64,000 bases of DNA from Actinomycetes bacterium (GCA_023418505.1 JAEZZR010000002.1:1-64000), one strand, 5' to 3'. Positions 9,058 through 19,880 are shown, counted from the stretch's first letter. The notes: a model not told the origin generated them from the letters alone. A program made the numbers and translations.

Positions 9058-9936
9058 CTAAGCCGGTTGGTTCAAGGCGTAATTCGCAGCTGCGTCCCGC
9101 ACATTGCGGACATACTCTGCAGAGTTGTTGTACGAACGGATCGCCGCCGTCCAACCTTCCGGCGTACTGAGATCCCGCTCACCCGAGCACAACAGCCGGG
9201 CGGCAGCCATGGCGGCGTCGTCGATATTGTGCGGATCGGCCACCCCATCACCGGAGGCATCCACGCCATAGCGCTGCCACGTTTCCGGAATGAACTGCAT
9301 CGGGCCGACCGCACGATCGTATTCAGGATCGCCGTCGATGACGCCATTATCGGTATCGGTGATCTCTGCGAAACCATCACCGTTGAGCTGTGGCCCGACG
9401 ATATACGGGCGCGCGACGCCATCGGCATGAATCTCAGCGGACTCCAGCCACTTGCCCGTGTAGGTGCCGTGCCGCGTTTCTACTTTGCCCAGGCCAGCTA
9501 GCGTATTCCAGTGCAGATTGCAGTGCGGGTACGAGATGGCTGCGGTCACTTCCGCATTTCCATAGGCCTGCAACGCCACAGCTGGGATCCCAGTCGCTTC
9601 GGCAATCGGTGCTGCCCACTGCGCTAATTGCTCCGAGGTACGCCCGGGCGCTTCCACATCAATACGCGGTGCTGCCTCGGCCGCTGCCGGTGGCACGTCA
9701 TCGGGAATTGGCTGCTTGGTAAACGGCGCCGTAATTGGGGAAAGCAAACTTGTAGTCGCACCAACTAGGCCAATCACTGCAATGACAGCGATCAACGTCA
9801 GCACTAAACAGCCACAGCCTCGCGACGGGCGTTGTTGCGCACCGCGCGATTGCGAACGACGGGGTTGCGGATGCCGTGGCGAATTTGGGTACGACGAACC
9901 CTCGGATTCATAACGACGCGATCCACGGGCAGGCAT
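9058..9936 (-). CDS. Secreted or membrane-bound lytic murein transglycosylase
   Basis: 292 aa. An Arg/Ser-rich cytoplasmic N-terminus precedes one hydrophobic helix (about residues 41-62, CGCLVLTLIAVIAVIGLVG), then an extracellular domain. The catalytic region contains NTLAGLGKVETRHG (candidate catalytic Glu), AVGPMQFIPETWQRYG and the DASGDGVADPHNIDDAA segment, typical of actinobacterial SLT-like transglycosylases that cleave peptidoglycan glycan strands with 1,6-anhydro ends. It lies between mazG and eno, as in related corynebacteria. A TACTAT box stands 8 nt before the ATG. The domain is clear; physiological role (growth or division) is inferred. Confidence 0.85.
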   Translation of the reverse strand: MPARGSRRYESEGSSYPNSPRHPQPRRSQSRGAQQRPSRGCGCLVLTLIAVIAVIGLVGATTSLLSPITAPFTKQPIPDDVPPAAAEAAPRIDVEAPGRTSEQLAQWAAPIAEATGIPAVALQAYGNAEVTAAISYPHCNLHWNTLAGLGKVETRHGTYTGKWLESAEIHADGVARPYIVGPQLNGDGFAEITDTDNGVIDGDPEYDRAVGPMQFIPETWQRYGVDASGDGVADPHNIDDAAMAAARLLCSGERDLSTPEGWTAAIRSYNNSAEYVRNVRDAAANYALNQPA

Positions 9937-9977
9937 GACTGCACATAGTAACGCAAAAACCCACGGTGCCGGTAGTG

Positions 9978-10919
9978 TTAGTCGTCGCTTTCTGGCTGCA
10001 GGGCTGCCAACTCAGCTAAGTACTGGCGCGCAACCTTCCGGGTCCGCGCTTCAGCACCGCCTTCCAACTCTAGAGCTGGGTTAGGCACTTTCAGATCGAC
10101 TGGGATCTCGGAATCTGGAATTCCCATCGAGCGGGCACGACGGATCGCTTCTTCCGCCAATGCCAACGCCGGTAGCTGCAACGCTGGTTCAGAGCGAGGG
10201 CCACCGCGACCAGCTGCCCAGAGGCGTTCTTGATCGTCAATAGACATTTGCTCGCCTTCGGCGACGGAGCCATCAAAGAGATAAGGCTGGCGACTACGCA
10301 TCTTCATGACGAAAGCAGCAGCTACATCGTCGATGTCGAAGTCTTCAGCAACTTCGGCATGGAACAGGATTTGCAGCAAAAGATCGGAAAGCTCGCCGAG
10401 AATATCCGAACCTTCATTGACCGCATCAACGAATTCGTACACTTCTTCGATCAGATACGGCAACAAACTGGCGTGGGTTTGCTGCGCTTCCCACTGCCCC
10501 ATGGCGCGAGCCCGCGCCATGATTTCGATGGCTTCGTCGAGGTGTGGAGCTACCGGGGTTGGGGCTTCCGGCTCTGGTTGTGGCTCGGCGGGCGCTACCT
10601 CCGGGACTTCTTCAGCCTCCTCAACAATGGGGACAGCTTCCACGACGGGGGTGGCGGTTGCTGTTTCGTCGTCAAGCTCTGCGAGCCCAGTAGTAATGTG
10701 CTCTTCTCCGGCGCGCAGACGCGACTGTACCTCTTCGTTGAGGCGGTCGGTAGTAACCAAGACGTCGGCGTGGCTCACGGAATGCCCACCGGCATCGGCG
10801 ATCGCCCAACGCACGCGGATCGGCACCTCTTCGGTGTAGCACACCTCGCCAGCGAGCAAGTGAGCTGCCGACAATGGGATCACCTGAGGAAACCGCGGAT
10901 CCAACTCAATGACTGCCAT
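9978..10919 (-). CDS. mazG: MazG family nucleotide pyrophosphohydrolase
   Basis: 313 aa. A divergent N-terminal region (residues 1-85) and a Pro/Glu-rich linker (about 90-125) precede a MazG domain (about 130-235) with QWEAQQTHASLLPYLIEEVYEFVDAV and the metal-binding DILGELSDLLLQILFHAEVAE; the EExxE plus ExxD arrangement is intact. MazG enzymes hydrolyse NTPs or dNTPs to NMP and pyrophosphate, cleaning non-canonical nucleotides or lowering ppGpp-linked stress. The family's usual CPWD motif is altered here to GQWE. It lies downstream of mfd on the same strand. Confidence 0.85.
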   Translation of the reverse strand: MAVIELDPRFPQVIPLSAAHLLAGEVCYTEEVPIRVRWAIADAGGHSVSHADVLVTTDRLNEEVQSRLRAGEEHITTGLAELDDETATATPVVEAVPIVEEAEEVPEVAPAEPQPEPEAPTPVAPHLDEAIEIMARARAMGQWEAQQTHASLLPYLIEEVYEFVDAVNEGSDILGELSDLLLQILFHAEVAEDFDIDDVAAAFVMKMRSRQPYLFDGSVAEGEQMSIDDQERLWAAGRGGPRSEPALQLPALALAEEAIRRARSMGIPDSEIPVDLKVPNPALELEGGAEARTRKVARQYLAELAALQPESDD

Positions 10920-10945
10920 ATCGACCTGCTCTCACCTAAAAGCTT

Positions 10946-11001
10946 GAAACGAACACAGAAACGAACACACTTTATGTTAGTTCTACTCATGCTAGTTCTA
11001 C
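10946..11001. repeat. 12-bp and 15-bp tandem repeats between mazG and mfd
   Basis: GAAACGAACACA is perfectly duplicated at 10946-10957 and 10958-10969. Next to it a 15-bp unit TYATGYTAGTTCTAC is present at 10972-10986 and 10987-11001. The array lies in the mazG-mfd spacer, downstream of the mfd stop. Confidence 0.9.
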
Positions 11002-11023
11002 CCATGACAGAACTAACTAGTGG

Positions 11024-14000
11024 CTATTCCGCAGAATTCATGTCCACAGAATTCTTCGCCACAGAATTCATGTCCGTAATATTCATCTGCGGAATCCCTG
11101 CCATCCCGGTGAGGAAGTTGGCAACCCACTGCACCAATGCCACGTCGCGGACTGGTTTGGCGCGCAAACCCCGGCCTTCGCGCGGGATCGCTACAGAAAC
11201 CTGACGTGTGGCGGCGCGATAGGTGGACTGCGGGTAGAGGCGCTTTAAGCGCACCTGCTTGGAATCGGCCAATTCCATCGGCGAAATCTTGATGTGCTGG
11301 CCCATCGTCTGGATTTCGGTCACGCCGAACTCCTTGCAGATCACGCGCAGCCGCGAGATTACTGCTAGGCGCTGCACTTCAATCGGTGGTTGGCCGTAGC
11401 GGTCGCGGAGTTCTTCAAGCACCACGTCGATGGCGTCCAGCGAATCGGCGGCGGCGAACTTGCGGTAGGCCTCGAGGCGCAGGCGTTCGGAATCCACGTA
11501 GTCGGCTGGGATGTTGGCGTCCACGGGCAGGTCGATGCGTACTTCTTTGGGTTGCTGCTCGTCGGCGTTGACCGGCTTGCCATCGGCGGCAGCCTTCAGC
11601 GCTTGGACGGCTTCTCCCACCAAACGCACGTACATGTCGAAGCCCACGCCGGCGATGTGCCCACTCTGTTCCGCTCCGAGCACGTTGCCGGCGCCGCGCA
11701 TTTCCAGGTCCTTCATTGCTACTGCCATGCCGGAGCCGAGGTCGTTGTTTTGGGCGATGGTGGACAGGCGGTCGTAGGACGTTTCCGTGAGCGTTTGATC
11801 GGGTGGGTATAGGAAGTAGGCGTAAGCCCGCTCACGGGAACGTCCTACCCTGCCTCGGAGCTGGTGTAACTGTGATAAGCCCATGTGGTGGGCGTTTTCG
11901 ACTATGAGGGTGTTGGCGTTGGCGATGTCTAGGCCGGTTTCCACGATTGTGGTGCATACGAGGACGTCGTATTCGCGGTTCCAGAAGCCGTTGACGGTGC
12001 GTTCGAGCTGTTCTTCACCCATTTGTCCGTGGGCTACTACCACGCGGGCTTCTGGCACCAGGTCGCGGACGCGTTGGGCAGCTTTATCGATGGTGGACAC
12101 TTTGTTGTGCAGGTAGAACACCTGGCCGTCGCGCAGTAATTCGCGGCGGATGGCGGCGGCGATCTGTTTGTCCGATTGAGCCCCCACGTAGGTGAGCACC
12201 GGATGCCGATCCTCTGGTGGGGTGAGGATTTGGCTCATTTCGCGGATGCCAGCGATGGACATCTCGAGGGTACGCGGAATTGGGGTAGCCGACATCGTCA
12301 GCACGTCCACGTGGTTACGTAGTGCTTTGATGTGTTCTTTGTGCTCCACGCCGAAGCGCTGTTCTTCGTCGACGATCACCAAGCCCAGCTGTTTCCAGGC
12401 CACACCAGTTTGTAGCAAGCGGTGGGTGCCGATGACTACGTCTACTGTTCCGTCGGCAAGCCCTTTAATAATCTCCTTGGACTCTTTCGCGGAAGTAAAG
12501 CGCGAGAGGTTGCGAATCGTAATTGGGAAGCCCTCCATACGATCGCTAAACGTGGTGAGGTGCTGCTGCGCCAACAGCGTGGTAGGCACCAACACCGCCA
12601 CCTGCTTGCCATCTTGAACCGCTTTGAAGGCAGCGCGCACTGCCACTTCAGTTTTTCCGTAGCCCACATCGCCGATCAGCACGCGATCCATTGGGGTGGA
12701 TTTCTCCATATCGGCTTTGATCTCGTCGATCGCCACCAGCTGATCTTCGGTCTCGGCGTAGGGGAAGTTGTCTTCCATTTCCTGCTGCCACGGCGTATCT
12801 GGGCTAAACGCATGGCCAGGAGCGGCTTGGCGCTGCGCATACAGTTTCACCAGCTCATCGGCGATTTCACGTACAGCTCCGCGGGCTTTGCGCTTCGTGG
12901 TCTTCCAATCGGAACCGCCCATCTTCGACAGCGACGGCTTCTCGCCGCCCACATACCGGCTGAGCAAGTCGAGGCTCTCCATCGGCACATACAACTGATC
13001 CGCCGGACCACCACGCTTGCTTGGCGCATATTCCAGCACCACATATTCGCGGCGCGCCTGATCCTCGCCGGTGCCGATAGTGCGCTCGGTGAGCTTCACA
13101 AACCGCCCAATACCGTGCGTGTCATGCACCACATAATCGCCAGCTTCCAGCGCCAACGGATCCACGCGATTACGACGCTTAGCTGGCTTCTTGCGCCCAG
13201 CGCCAATATCCGCCACCCGGTTGCCGGTCAGATCCGCCTCGGTGAGCAGCGTCAACGCCCCACCCGGCAGACGCGGAAACTCCAACCCGCCGTAGAGCAC
13301 ACCTTGGTACAACGTCACCTGGCCAGGCCGCGGCTCTTCCGGACCGGTGGCAATGCGAGCCGCGATCCCAGCTTCCCGGAATTTTTCTGCTTGACGACGC
13401 ACAGACGCCGGCGTAGCAGCAACATAAGCCACCCGCGCCCCAGCTACCGTGGCGCTGCGAGTAGCCGACATCAGCGCACCAATGGCTTTGAGATCTCCGC
13501 GCGGTGCGGCTGCGGCTGCGAAGCTTAGCGGGATGATGTCTTCCTCGGTCGCTCCCGCTTCCAACATGCCGGGTGGCGAAATCGACCACACTGGATCCAT
13601 CGGGATGGAAGCCAAGCTGCGATAAGCGCTGGCTTCCAGCGCTTCTTCGGGCAACGGCGCCGTGCCACCCATGGCAGCAGTTTCCCAGGCTGCAGCCATG
13701 AACTCTTCGCCAGTGGCGATCAGATCTGCAGCACGAGAGCGAATCCGCTCGGGATCGCACAGCAAGGTGTGTGCTCCCTCAGGTAGTAGCTCTGGCAGGG
13801 TCACCAGTGGCTGTTTACTTAACAGCGGAATCAACGATTCCACACCATCAACCCACTGCCCTTCACCAATGCGGGTTAGCATTTCCTGCACATCGCCTGA
13901 ACGGGAGGCAGCGAGTTTTTTAGCGGTGGCTTGTACTTCGTCGTCAAGCAAAAGCGCACGGCAGGCGAAGACGTCTAACTTTTCGACCTCTACTTCAGAA

Positions 14001-14671
14001 ATCGTGCGCTGATCGCCCACCGAGAAGGCACGCATATCGCTGACTTCATCGCCCCAGAGCTCGATGCGCACAGGCAGCTCCTCGGTGGCAGCGAAGACAT
14101 CCACAATGCCACCGCGCACCGCGAACTGACCACGGCGTCCCACCATATCCACGTGCGTGTAGCCCAGATGCACGAGCTGTTCCGGCAGGTCTTCCACTTC
14201 TTCGCCCACCTGCAGCTGTAGTGGCGCCACCCCATCAGAAATGATGGGCTGCACTAACGAACGCACCGCAGCAACCAGCACCGAAGCCTGCCCAGAGCTA
14301 ATGCGATAAAGAGCCTGCCGACGCCGGGCTACCGTATCCACTGCTGGTGATAGGCGCTCGTGTGGCAACGTTTCCCACGACGGAAAATCCACCACCTTGT
14401 TACCCAGCATCGAACGCAACGCTGCGCTGAGCTCTTCTGCTTCGCGGCCAGTAGCCGTGACCACCAACACCGGCACCCGGCGCGCCAATGCGGCCACCAG
14501 ATGCGGGCGTACCGCATCGATGCCAGACAGCGCTACCGGCGACTGGCCTACATGGGTAAGCACGCCCCGAAACTGCGGATCATCTGCAATAACGGAAGCA
14601 AGACCGCCCAAAGGCGCAGGCACTGACTGTTGGAGGACAGCAGAAGCAGATTGCGAAGCAGAAGAAGGCAT
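11024..14671 (-). CDS. mfd: Transcription-repair coupling factor Mfd
   Basis: 1215 aa. Removes RNA polymerase stalled at DNA lesions and recruits UvrA. Domains in order: UvrB-like N-terminal module (to about 450), CarD/RID-type RNA-polymerase-interacting domain (about 505-580, [17 protein letters not shown]), RecG-like helicase domains with Walker [12 protein letters not shown] (about 666-676), [11 protein letters not shown] box (about 765), [11 protein letters not shown], and [19 protein letters not shown], then the TRCF C-terminal domain. The last 20 residues consist of 5-residue repeats ([15 protein letters not shown]) encoded by a 15-bp tandem repeat, absent from typical Mfd. A TAAACT box 7 nt before the ATG suggests a leaderless transcript. 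Confidence 0.97.
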   Translation of the reverse strand: MPSSASQSASAVLQQSVPAPLGGLASVIADDPQFRGVLTHVGQSPVALSGIDAVRPHLVAALARRVPVLVVTATGREAEELSAALRSMLGNKVVDFPSWETLPHERLSPAVDTVARRRQALYRISSGQASVLVAAVRSLVQPIISDGVAPLQLQVGEEVEDLPEQLVHLGYTHVDMVGRRGQFAVRGGIVDVFAATEELPVRIELWGDEVSDMRAFSVGDQRTISEVEVEKLDVFACRALLLDDEVQATAKKLAASRSGDVQEMLTRIGEGQWVDGVESLIPLLSKQPLVTLPELLPEGAHTLLCDPERIRSRAADLIATGEEFMAAAWETAAMGGTAPLPEEALEASAYRSLASIPMDPVWSISPPGMLEAGATEEDIIPLSFAAAAAPRGDLKAIGALMSATRSATVAGARVAYVAATPASVRRQAEKFREAGIAARIATGPEEPRPGQVTLYQGVLYGGLEFPRLPGGALTLLTEADLTGNRVADIGAGRKKPAKRRNRVDPLALEAGDYVVHDTHGIGRFVKLTERTIGTGEDQARREYVVLEYAPSKRGGPADQLYVPMESLDLLSRYVGGEKPSLSKMGGSDWKTTKRKARGAVREIADELVKLYAQRQAAPGHAFSPDTPWQQEMEDNFPYAETEDQLVAIDEIKADMEKSTPMDRVLIGDVGYGKTEVAVRAAFKAVQDGKQVAVLVPTTLLAQQHLTTFSDRMEGFPITIRNLSRFTSAKESKEIIKGLADGTVDVVIGTHRLLQTGVAWKQLGLVIVDEEQRFGVEHKEHIKALRNHVDVLTMSATPIPRTLEMSIAGIREMSQILTPPEDRHPVLTYVGAQSDKQIAAAIRRELLRDGQVFYLHNKVSTIDKAAQRVRDLVPEARVVVAHGQMGEEQLERTVNGFWNREYDVLVCTTIVETGLDIANANTLIVENAHHMGLSQLHQLRGRVGRSRERAYAYFLYPPDQTLTETSYDRLSTIAQNNDLGSGMAVAMKDLEMRGAGNVLGAEQSGHIAGVGFDMYVRLVGEAVQALKAAADGKPVNADEQQPKEVRIDLPVDANIPADYVDSERLRLEAYRKFAAADSLDAIDVVLEELRDRYGQPPIEVQRLAVISRLRVICKEFGVTEIQTMGQHIKISPMELADSKQVRLKRLYPQSTYRAATRQVSVAIPREGRGLRAKPVRDVALVQWVANFLTGMAGIPQMNITDMNSVAKNSVDMNSAE
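11031..11090 (-). repeat. 15-bp tandem repeat forming the Mfd C-terminus, 4 copies
   Basis: Units at 11031-11045, 11046-11060, 11061-11075 and 11076-11090 (plus-strand consensus ACAGAATTCATGTCC). The first and third differ at one base, the fourth is more decayed. The period keeps the frame of mfd. Confidence 0.9.
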
Positions 14672-14678
14672 ACGGGGT

Positions 14679-14684
14679 AGTTTA
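14679..14684 (-). promoter_or_regulatory. -10 element of mfd (leaderless)
   Basis: On the minus strand TAAACT is separated by 7 nt from the mfd ATG and no Shine-Dalgarno is present, so the transcript probably starts at or next to the start codon. Inference from spacing only. Confidence 0.5.
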
Positions 14685-14709
14685 CGGGTTTGCCCGGATT
14701 GCGCCCGGA

Positions 14710-15474
14710 TCAGGGGGATTCTGGGTCATGAGGATTCGGCTGCAGCGCCGATACTCCGTTCCACAGCAGATTGACCAGGTGGGCGACCACGACGCTCTTT
14801 TCGGGGGCTTGGTGGACTGCCTGGTCTTGCTCAGTGGCTGAATCCTGCTCCAGCCACCACTGCGCTGTTTGCGCTACCGCCCCTACCATCGCGTTGGCAT
14901 ATAAGTGCGCATAATCGCGAGGGAAACCAGACCGCGCCAACGCTTGGCTAAGTAGCGGTGCCACCGAATCGGTCGCCCTACCTAGCAGAGAAGAAAAGGT
15001 TAACGCGTCGTCGGCAGCTAAATCTCCCGTGCGCGAGAGAATAATGAAAGCTTCCGGGTTTTCTTCCACGTAGGTGAGCAACGCCCACACGGCCTTCTCC
15101 ACGCGTTCGCGGGAACGGCCGAGCTGCACGGAATTCGTAATCAGCTGCTCCAGGCGCGCCATTTCCTCGGCCACCACTTGCTGGTACAGCTGCTGCTTTG
15201 AACCGAAATGTTCGTAGACCACGGGGCGAGACACCTCGGCGGTGGCTGCAATTTCCTCAATGGACGCACCTGTTAAACCCCGGCGTGCAAACACGCTTCG
15301 AGCCACTGCCAGCAATTGCTCGCGGCGCGCGGCAGCGGTTAGGCGGGAGCGTTTCTTCGGCGCACCACCTACACTCTCCGCGCCACCTGCACCACCGACG
15401 TCTGTGGCAGAAACTGCAGAAACTGCGGTACTTGCTGCAACATTTTGGCGCTGTTGGTGGCTCGGACTAGGCAT
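14710..15474 (-). CDS. TetR/AcrR family transcriptional regulator
   Basis: 254 aa. A low-complexity Ala/Gly/Val-rich N-terminus of about 40 residues precedes a TetR DNA-binding domain (about 45-95): [49 protein letters not shown]. The C-terminal ligand domain is of the actinobacterial type with an [15 protein letters not shown] segment. The gene sits between mfd and the tRNA-Gln/glmU locus, a conserved placement in corynebacteria. The regulon is unknown; neighbouring genes need not be its targets. The true start could be internal, near the KKRSRL segment. Confidence 0.85.
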   Translation of the reverse strand: MPSPSHQQRQNVAASTAVSAVSATDVGGAGGAESVGGAPKKRSRLTAAARREQLLAVARSVFARRGLTGASIEEIAATAEVSRPVVYEHFGSKQQLYQQVVAEEMARLEQLITNSVQLGRSRERVEKAVWALLTYVEENPEAFIILSRTGDLAADDALTFSSLLGRATDSVAPLLSQALARSGFPRDYAHLYANAMVGAVAQTAQWWLEQDSATEQDQAVHQAPEKSVVVAHLVNLLWNGVSALQPNPHDPESP

Positions 15475-15553
15475 ATTGGAAGCTTAACGGGTTCTCTTGG
15501 TATCGTGTGTGCGGTAACAATTGCAGGGTAGTATTACACTGCTTTATTGCTTA

Positions 15554-15624
15554 TCCCCCATGGTGTAATGGCAACACTCTGGTTTTTGGTACCAGCATTC
15601 TAGGTTCGAGTCCTGGTGGGGGAG
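15554..15624 (+). tRNA. tRNA-Gln (anticodon UUG)
   Basis: 71 nt. Acceptor TCCCCCA pairs with TGGGGGA and the discriminator is G, as usual for tRNA-Gln. The anticodon stem CTGGT/ACCAG encloses TTTTGGT, giving anticodon UUG. T-loop TTCGAGT. CCA is not encoded. Confidence 0.95.
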
Positions 15625-15641
15625 CTTTTCGCCGAGGTACT

Positions 15642-15682
15642 GGGTACTACTAGGGTCGGGTACTACTAGGGTACTAGGTACC
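15642..15682. repeat. 16-bp tandem repeat in the glmU leader
   Basis: GGGTACTACTAGGGT(C/A) is present at 15642-15657 and 15658-15673 and followed by a degenerate overlapping piece GGGTACTAGGTACC. It lies between tRNA-Gln and the glmU ribosome-binding site. Confidence 0.9.
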
Positions 15683-15708
15683 TTATCCCAACCGAGGAGT
15701 AGCGATTT

Positions 15709-17196
15709 ATGGCTGACGGTACGAATACCGCAGTAGTCATCCTGGCAGCTGGCCAGGGCACTCGTATGAAGTCTGCAACCCCAAAGATGCTGCATCGCAT
15801 CGGTGGTCGATCCATGTTGGAACATGCGTTGCATGCCGCCGATGGTATTGGCGCTAGCGATATTCACGTCGTGGTGGGGCACCAAAAAGATAAGGTCATC
15901 ACCGCGATTGGCGATTGGGTGGCAGCTACGAAGCGCGAACCGGGGGTGGGAATCGCGCATCAGGATCAGCAAAAGGGCACGGGTCACGCTGTGCAGTGCG
16001 CGTTGGAAGATCCCGTGCTCGCCGAGTTCGACGGCACCATCGTGGTCACTACTTCCGATGTTCCTTTGCTTAACGACGAAGTGTTGGCCTCTTTAGTTGC
16101 AGAGCACAACCGCAAACCACGCGCTGCGGTCACTGTGCTCACTGCCACGGTGGATAACCCGCATGGCTACGGCCGTATTGTGCGCAATGCTGATGGTGAA
16201 GTCTTGTCGATTGTGGAAGAAAAAGACGCCACCGATAAGCAGCGCGCGATCACTGAAATTAACTCTGCGGTCTACGCTTTCGACGCCGCTACCCTGCGTG
16301 ATGCGTTGACCAAGCTGGATACCAATAACGCACAAGGCGAGCTGTATCTTACTGACGTCATCGGCATTGCCCGCGAAGCCAACCGGTCGGTGCGTGCCCA
16401 CCGGGTTTCCGATGCGCAGGTTGTCGCTGGCGCAAATGATCGCGTACAGCTAGCAGCTTTGGGACGCGAATTGAACCGTCGTATCTGCGAAAAGCACATG
16501 CGCAACGGCGTAACCATCGTTGATCCCGCCACCACCTGGATCGATGTGGATGTCACGATCGCGGAAGATGTCACCATCCATCCAGGCACCCAGCTGCACG
16601 GCAAGACTTCCATTGCTGCCAATGCGGAAATTGGCCCGGACACAACCCTGACCGATATGGAAGTTGGCGCTGGTGCCTCTGTGATCCGGACCCACGGTTC
16701 GGCTTCCAGTATCGGCGCTAATGCCACGGTGGGACCATTTACCTACATTCGCCCTGGTACCAAGCTAGGTGAGGACGCCAAGCTGGGTGGTTTCGTTGAA
16801 GCTAAGAACGCCGTGATCGGCACTGGTTCAAAGGTGCCGCATCTCACGTATGTGGGCGACGCCGAAATCGGTGAAGGCTCCAATATCGGCGCTTCCAGTG
16901 TGTTCGTCAACTACGACGGCGTGAATAAGCACCGCACCAAGATCGGTAACCACGTGCGCACGGGTTCGGACACGATGTTCGTCGCTCCAGTCAATGTAGG
17001 CGATGGTGCGTACTCCGGTGCTGGCACGGTAATTAAAGACGATGTACCAGCCGGTGCCCTTGCGGTCAGCGGTGGCAAGCAGCGCAATATCGAAGACTGG
17101 GTGATTAAAAACCGCCCGGGCAGCCCTGCTGCGCAAGCTGCGGAAGCTGCGAAGGCTCAAGATATGGCAGCGCCGAACGACGCAGAGCAAAACTAG
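15709..17196 (+). CDS. glmU: Bifunctional GlmU (UDP-GlcNAc synthesis)
   Basis: 495 aa. Acetylates glucosamine-1-phosphate and uridylates GlcNAc-1-phosphate to UDP-GlcNAc, precursor of peptidoglycan and arabinogalactan linker. N-terminal pyrophosphorylase: [22 protein letters not shown] (about residues 10-30), [16 protein letters not shown]. The C-terminal half is a left-handed beta-helix of hexapeptide repeats with [25 protein letters not shown] and the acetyltransferase active site region [16 protein letters not shown] (here [12 protein letters not shown]). An Ala-rich tail ends the protein. The start ATG has GAGGAG 7-8 nt upstream. It precedes prs, and both feed sugar-nucleotide supply. Confidence 0.97.
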   Translation: MADGTNTAVVILAAGQGTRMKSATPKMLHRIGGRSMLEHALHAADGIGASDIHVVVGHQKDKVITAIGDWVAATKREPGVGIAHQDQQKGTGHAVQCALEDPVLAEFDGTIVVTTSDVPLLNDEVLASLVAEHNRKPRAAVTVLTATVDNPHGYGRIVRNADGEVLSIVEEKDATDKQRAITEINSAVYAFDAATLRDALTKLDTNNAQGELYLTDVIGIAREANRSVRAHRVSDAQVVAGANDRVQLAALGRELNRRICEKHMRNGVTIVDPATTWIDVDVTIAEDVTIHPGTQLHGKTSIAANAEIGPDTTLTDMEVGAGASVIRTHGSASSIGANATVGPFTYIRPGTKLGEDAKLGGFVEAKNAVIGTGSKVPHLTYVGDAEIGEGSNIGASSVFVNYDGVNKHRTKIGNHVRTGSDTMFVAPVNVGDGAYSGAGTVIKDDVPAGALAVSGGKQRNIEDWVIKNRPGSPAAQAAEAAKAQDMAAPNDAEQN

Positions 17197-17250
17197 AACC
17201 CCACAATTCAATAGACTCCTCACTGTTTCCCTTACAGAAAGTGACAACCC

Positions 17251-18228
17251 ATGACAGGCCAGTGGACGGAAAGCCATAAGAATCTGATGCTCTTTGCGGG
17301 GCGTGCGCACCCAGAGCTAGGAGAAGCAGTCGCCAAGGAATTGGGCACCGAGCTCACTCCAATGTCGGCACGCGATTTCGCTAATGGTGAAATCTTTGTT
17401 CGTTTCGAGGAGTCCGTGCGCGGTTCGGATGCGTTCGTCATGCAGGCGCACCCAGCACCGCTGAACAAGTGGCTGATGGAACAGCTGATCATGATTGATG
17501 CACTCAAGCGTGGTTCGGCCAAGCGCATCACTGCGATTTTGCCGTTCTTCCCATACGCACGCCAGGACAAGAAGCACCGTGGCCGCGAGCCAATTTCCGC
17601 TCGCCTGGTGGCAGATCTACTAAAGACCGCTGGCGCCGATCGCATCGTTTCCGTTGACTTGCACACTGACCAGATCCAGGGCTTCTTCGACGGCCCGGTC
17701 GATCACATGCACGCGATGCCAATCTTGGCGGACTACATTTCCAAGAACTACACCTTGGAAAATCTCGTGGTGGTCTCCCCTGACGCCGGCCGTGTGAAGG
17801 TTTCGGAAAAGTGGGCTAACACCTTGGGTGATGCGCCTTTGGCGTTCATTCACAAAACCCGCTCGGTGGACGTAGCAAACCAGATCGTTGCCAACCGCGT
17901 GGTCGGCGACGTCGATGGCAAGACCTGCTTGCTAATTGACGACATGATCGACACCGGTGGCACTATCGCAGGCGCTGTCAAAGTACTCCGCGACGCAGGA
18001 GCTAACGACGTGATCATCGCAACCACCCACGGCGTCTTCTCCGGACCAGCTCGTGAACGACTATCGGCTTGCGGTGCCCGTGAAGTCATCACCACGGACA
18101 CCTTGCCGCAGAACACCGAAGGCTGGGACAACCTCACTGTGCTGCCAATCGCGCCACTGCTGGCACGTACCATCCGTGAGATTTTCGAAAACGGATCGGT
18201 AACCACCTTGTTCGAAGGCCAGGCATAA
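17251..18228 (+). CDS. prs: Ribose-phosphate pyrophosphokinase (PRPP synthetase)
   Basis: 325 aa, normal class I length. Makes PRPP from ribose-5-phosphate and ATP for nucleotide, His, Trp and NAD synthesis; PRPP is also the entry to decaprenylphosphoryl-arabinose in corynebacteria. Motifs: FANGEIFVRFEESVRG, PFFPYARQDKKHRGREPISARLV, the VDLHTDQIQGFFD metal-binding segment and the PRPP loop LIDDMIDTGGTIAGA. Located 54 bp after glmU in the same direction, so probably cotranscribed. All signature residues seen are intact. Confidence 0.97.
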   Translation: MTGQWTESHKNLMLFAGRAHPELGEAVAKELGTELTPMSARDFANGEIFVRFEESVRGSDAFVMQAHPAPLNKWLMEQLIMIDALKRGSAKRITAILPFFPYARQDKKHRGREPISARLVADLLKTAGADRIVSVDLHTDQIQGFFDGPVDHMHAMPILADYISKNYTLENLVVVSPDAGRVKVSEKWANTLGDAPLAFIHKTRSVDVANQIVANRVVGDVDGKTCLLIDDMIDTGGTIAGAVKVLRDAGANDVIIATTHGVFSGPARERLSACGAREVITTDTLPQNTEGWDNLTVLPIAPLLARTIREIFENGSVTTLFEGQA

Positions 18229-18332
18229 CAATTTCGTTTTTCTGCCATCTTCCCGTAGACTTTCCCCGTTAGTCTCGGCGAGGGTGGCATTTTTAATGCC
18301 CCGTTATCGACGTGTTTTAAGGAGTTTTATAC

Positions 18333-19019
18333 ATGGCTAAGCCAAATATTGTGAAGCTGGAAGCCCGCAACCGCACTGAGTTCGGCAAGGGTGCAGCCCG
18401 CCGTGCTCGTCGCGCAGGCGACATTCCAGTAGTGATCTACGGTGGCGACCTCGAGTCCCCACTGCACGTGCTGGTTGATTCCATCGACTTCCACGCAGTG
18501 ATCCGTAACCACGGCCTCAACGCTGTGATCAACTTGGATGTGGAAGGCGAAATCCAGCTGTCCATGGTGAAGGCTGTGGATCAGAACCCATTGACCCTGG
18601 AAATCGATCACGCAGACCTGTTGGCTATTCGCCGTGGCGAGACCGTTGAGGTTGAGGTTCCTGTTACCTACGTCGGCGAGCCTGCTCCAGATACTTTGGT
18701 CATGCAGGACGCAGAGGTCATCTTGGTGGAAGCTCCAGTACTGTCCATCCCAGAAGAGATCGAGGTCTCTATCGAGGGCGCAGAGATCGGTACTCAGATC
18801 ACCGCTGGCGAGATCTCGCTGCCTGAGGGTGTCAAGCTCACCGACGATGAAGAGCTGCTGGTAATCAACGTTGTTGAGCCAGAAGAGGATCCAGCTGGCG
18901 ACGTTGATGCCGACATCGAAGGCATGGGCGAAGACGAGCTGCCTGACGAGGGCGAAGCTGCCGTCGAGGATGCAGAAGACGCCGAGAACGTAGAGCCAGA
19001 AAGCTCTGACGACGAGTAG
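18333..19019 (+). CDS. rplY: 50S ribosomal protein L25 (CTC form)
   Basis: 228 aa. Binds 5S rRNA. The long CTC-type form has an N-terminal L25 domain (residues 1-95, EARNRTEFGKGAARRARRAGDIPVVIYG) and a beta-rich TL5/CTC C-terminal domain (about 100-185, EVEVPVTYVGEPAPDTLVMQDAEVI). The last 45 residues are an acidic tail of Asp/Glu, common in actinobacterial L25. A strong AAGGAG lies 8 nt before the ATG. It is followed by pth with only 21 bp between them, indicating one transcript. Confidence 0.95.
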   Translation: MAKPNIVKLEARNRTEFGKGAARRARRAGDIPVVIYGGDLESPLHVLVDSIDFHAVIRNHGLNAVINLDVEGEIQLSMVKAVDQNPLTLEIDHADLLAIRRGETVEVEVPVTYVGEPAPDTLVMQDAEVILVEAPVLSIPEEIEVSIEGAEIGTQITAGEISLPEGVKLTDDEELLVINVVEPEEDPAGDVDADIEGMGEDELPDEGEAAVEDAEDAENVEPESSDDE

Positions 19020-19040
19020 TCTGCATTCCGTCAATATCTG

Positions 19041-19685
19041 ATGACGAAATTGATTATTGGCCTAGGAAATCCTGGGCCGCGCTACGAGCTGACCCGACAC
19101 AATGTGGGTCAGCTCGTTGTCGATGAACTAGCAGCTCGCGCCGGCGCTTTCGGGCAGCAGGCTCAGTTCAGTGTGCATAAGCGCTCTAATGCGCTGATAG
19201 TTCAATCCCGCGTGTCTGAATTAGCGGACTCGGCTAGTGTGCAAGCAGTCGGTGGCGCAGCAAGTGCCGTCGCTAGCGAGCAAGTAATCCTAGCCAAGCC
19301 GCGGACGTTTATGAACGTCTCTGGCACAGCAGTAGCTAATTTGGCGCGGTTTTTCTCGGTGCAGCCCACTGATGTGATTATGATCCACGACGAGTTGGAT
19401 CTAGATCCGGGGGTTATCCGGGTCAAGCGTGGTGGCGGCGAGGGCGGCCATAATGGGCTGCGCTCTACCACCCAGTCTTTGGGCACAAAAGATTATCTGC
19501 GCGTGCGGGTGGGCATTGGTCGCCCTCCAGGGCGCCAGAATCCGGCCGATTATGTGCTTGCGCCATTTAGTGCTCAGGAGCGCCAAGAAGTGTTGCCTTT
19601 TACGCTTTCAGATGCGGCAGATGCTGCTGCCCTATTGCTCACGCGCGATTTACCAGACGTGCAGAATATCGTGCACGCGCGGTAG
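19041..19685 (+). CDS. pth: Peptidyl-tRNA hydrolase
   Basis: 214 aa. Recycles peptidyl-tRNAs that drop off the ribosome. Pth motifs are intact: LIIGLGNPGPRYELTRHNVGQLVVDEL with catalytic His, KPRTFMNVSGTAV, MIHDELDLDPGVIRVKRGGGEGGHNGLRS, and RVRVGIGRPPGRQNPADYVL. A short insertion around residues 55-75 (SELADSASVQAVGGAASAV) makes it slightly longer than E. coli Pth. It directly follows rplY with no clear ribosome-binding site of its own. Confidence 0.96.
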   Translation: MTKLIIGLGNPGPRYELTRHNVGQLVVDELAARAGAFGQQAQFSVHKRSNALIVQSRVSELADSASVQAVGGAASAVASEQVILAKPRTFMNVSGTAVANLARFFSVQPTDVIMIHDELDLDPGVIRVKRGGGEGGHNGLRSTTQSLGTKDYLRVRVGIGRPPGRQNPADYVLAPFSAQERQEVLPFTLSDAADAAALLLTRDLPDVQNIVHAR

Positions 19686-19880
19686 CTAGCCCCGTTTAGC
19701 TGTCGCGTCAACATTTATTACGGCACGGTTACAGGTCATCACATCAGGGTTACGGTTCCATCAAAAAAGTGCTGGAACCCGTCTACCAGCTTTAAATCGC
19801 CCGGTTGGCTTGGTTATGGTGAATCACAGCTTCGGTTGATAAACCGCAGTCCCCTGATCAAACAAATCGAGGAGATTTAG

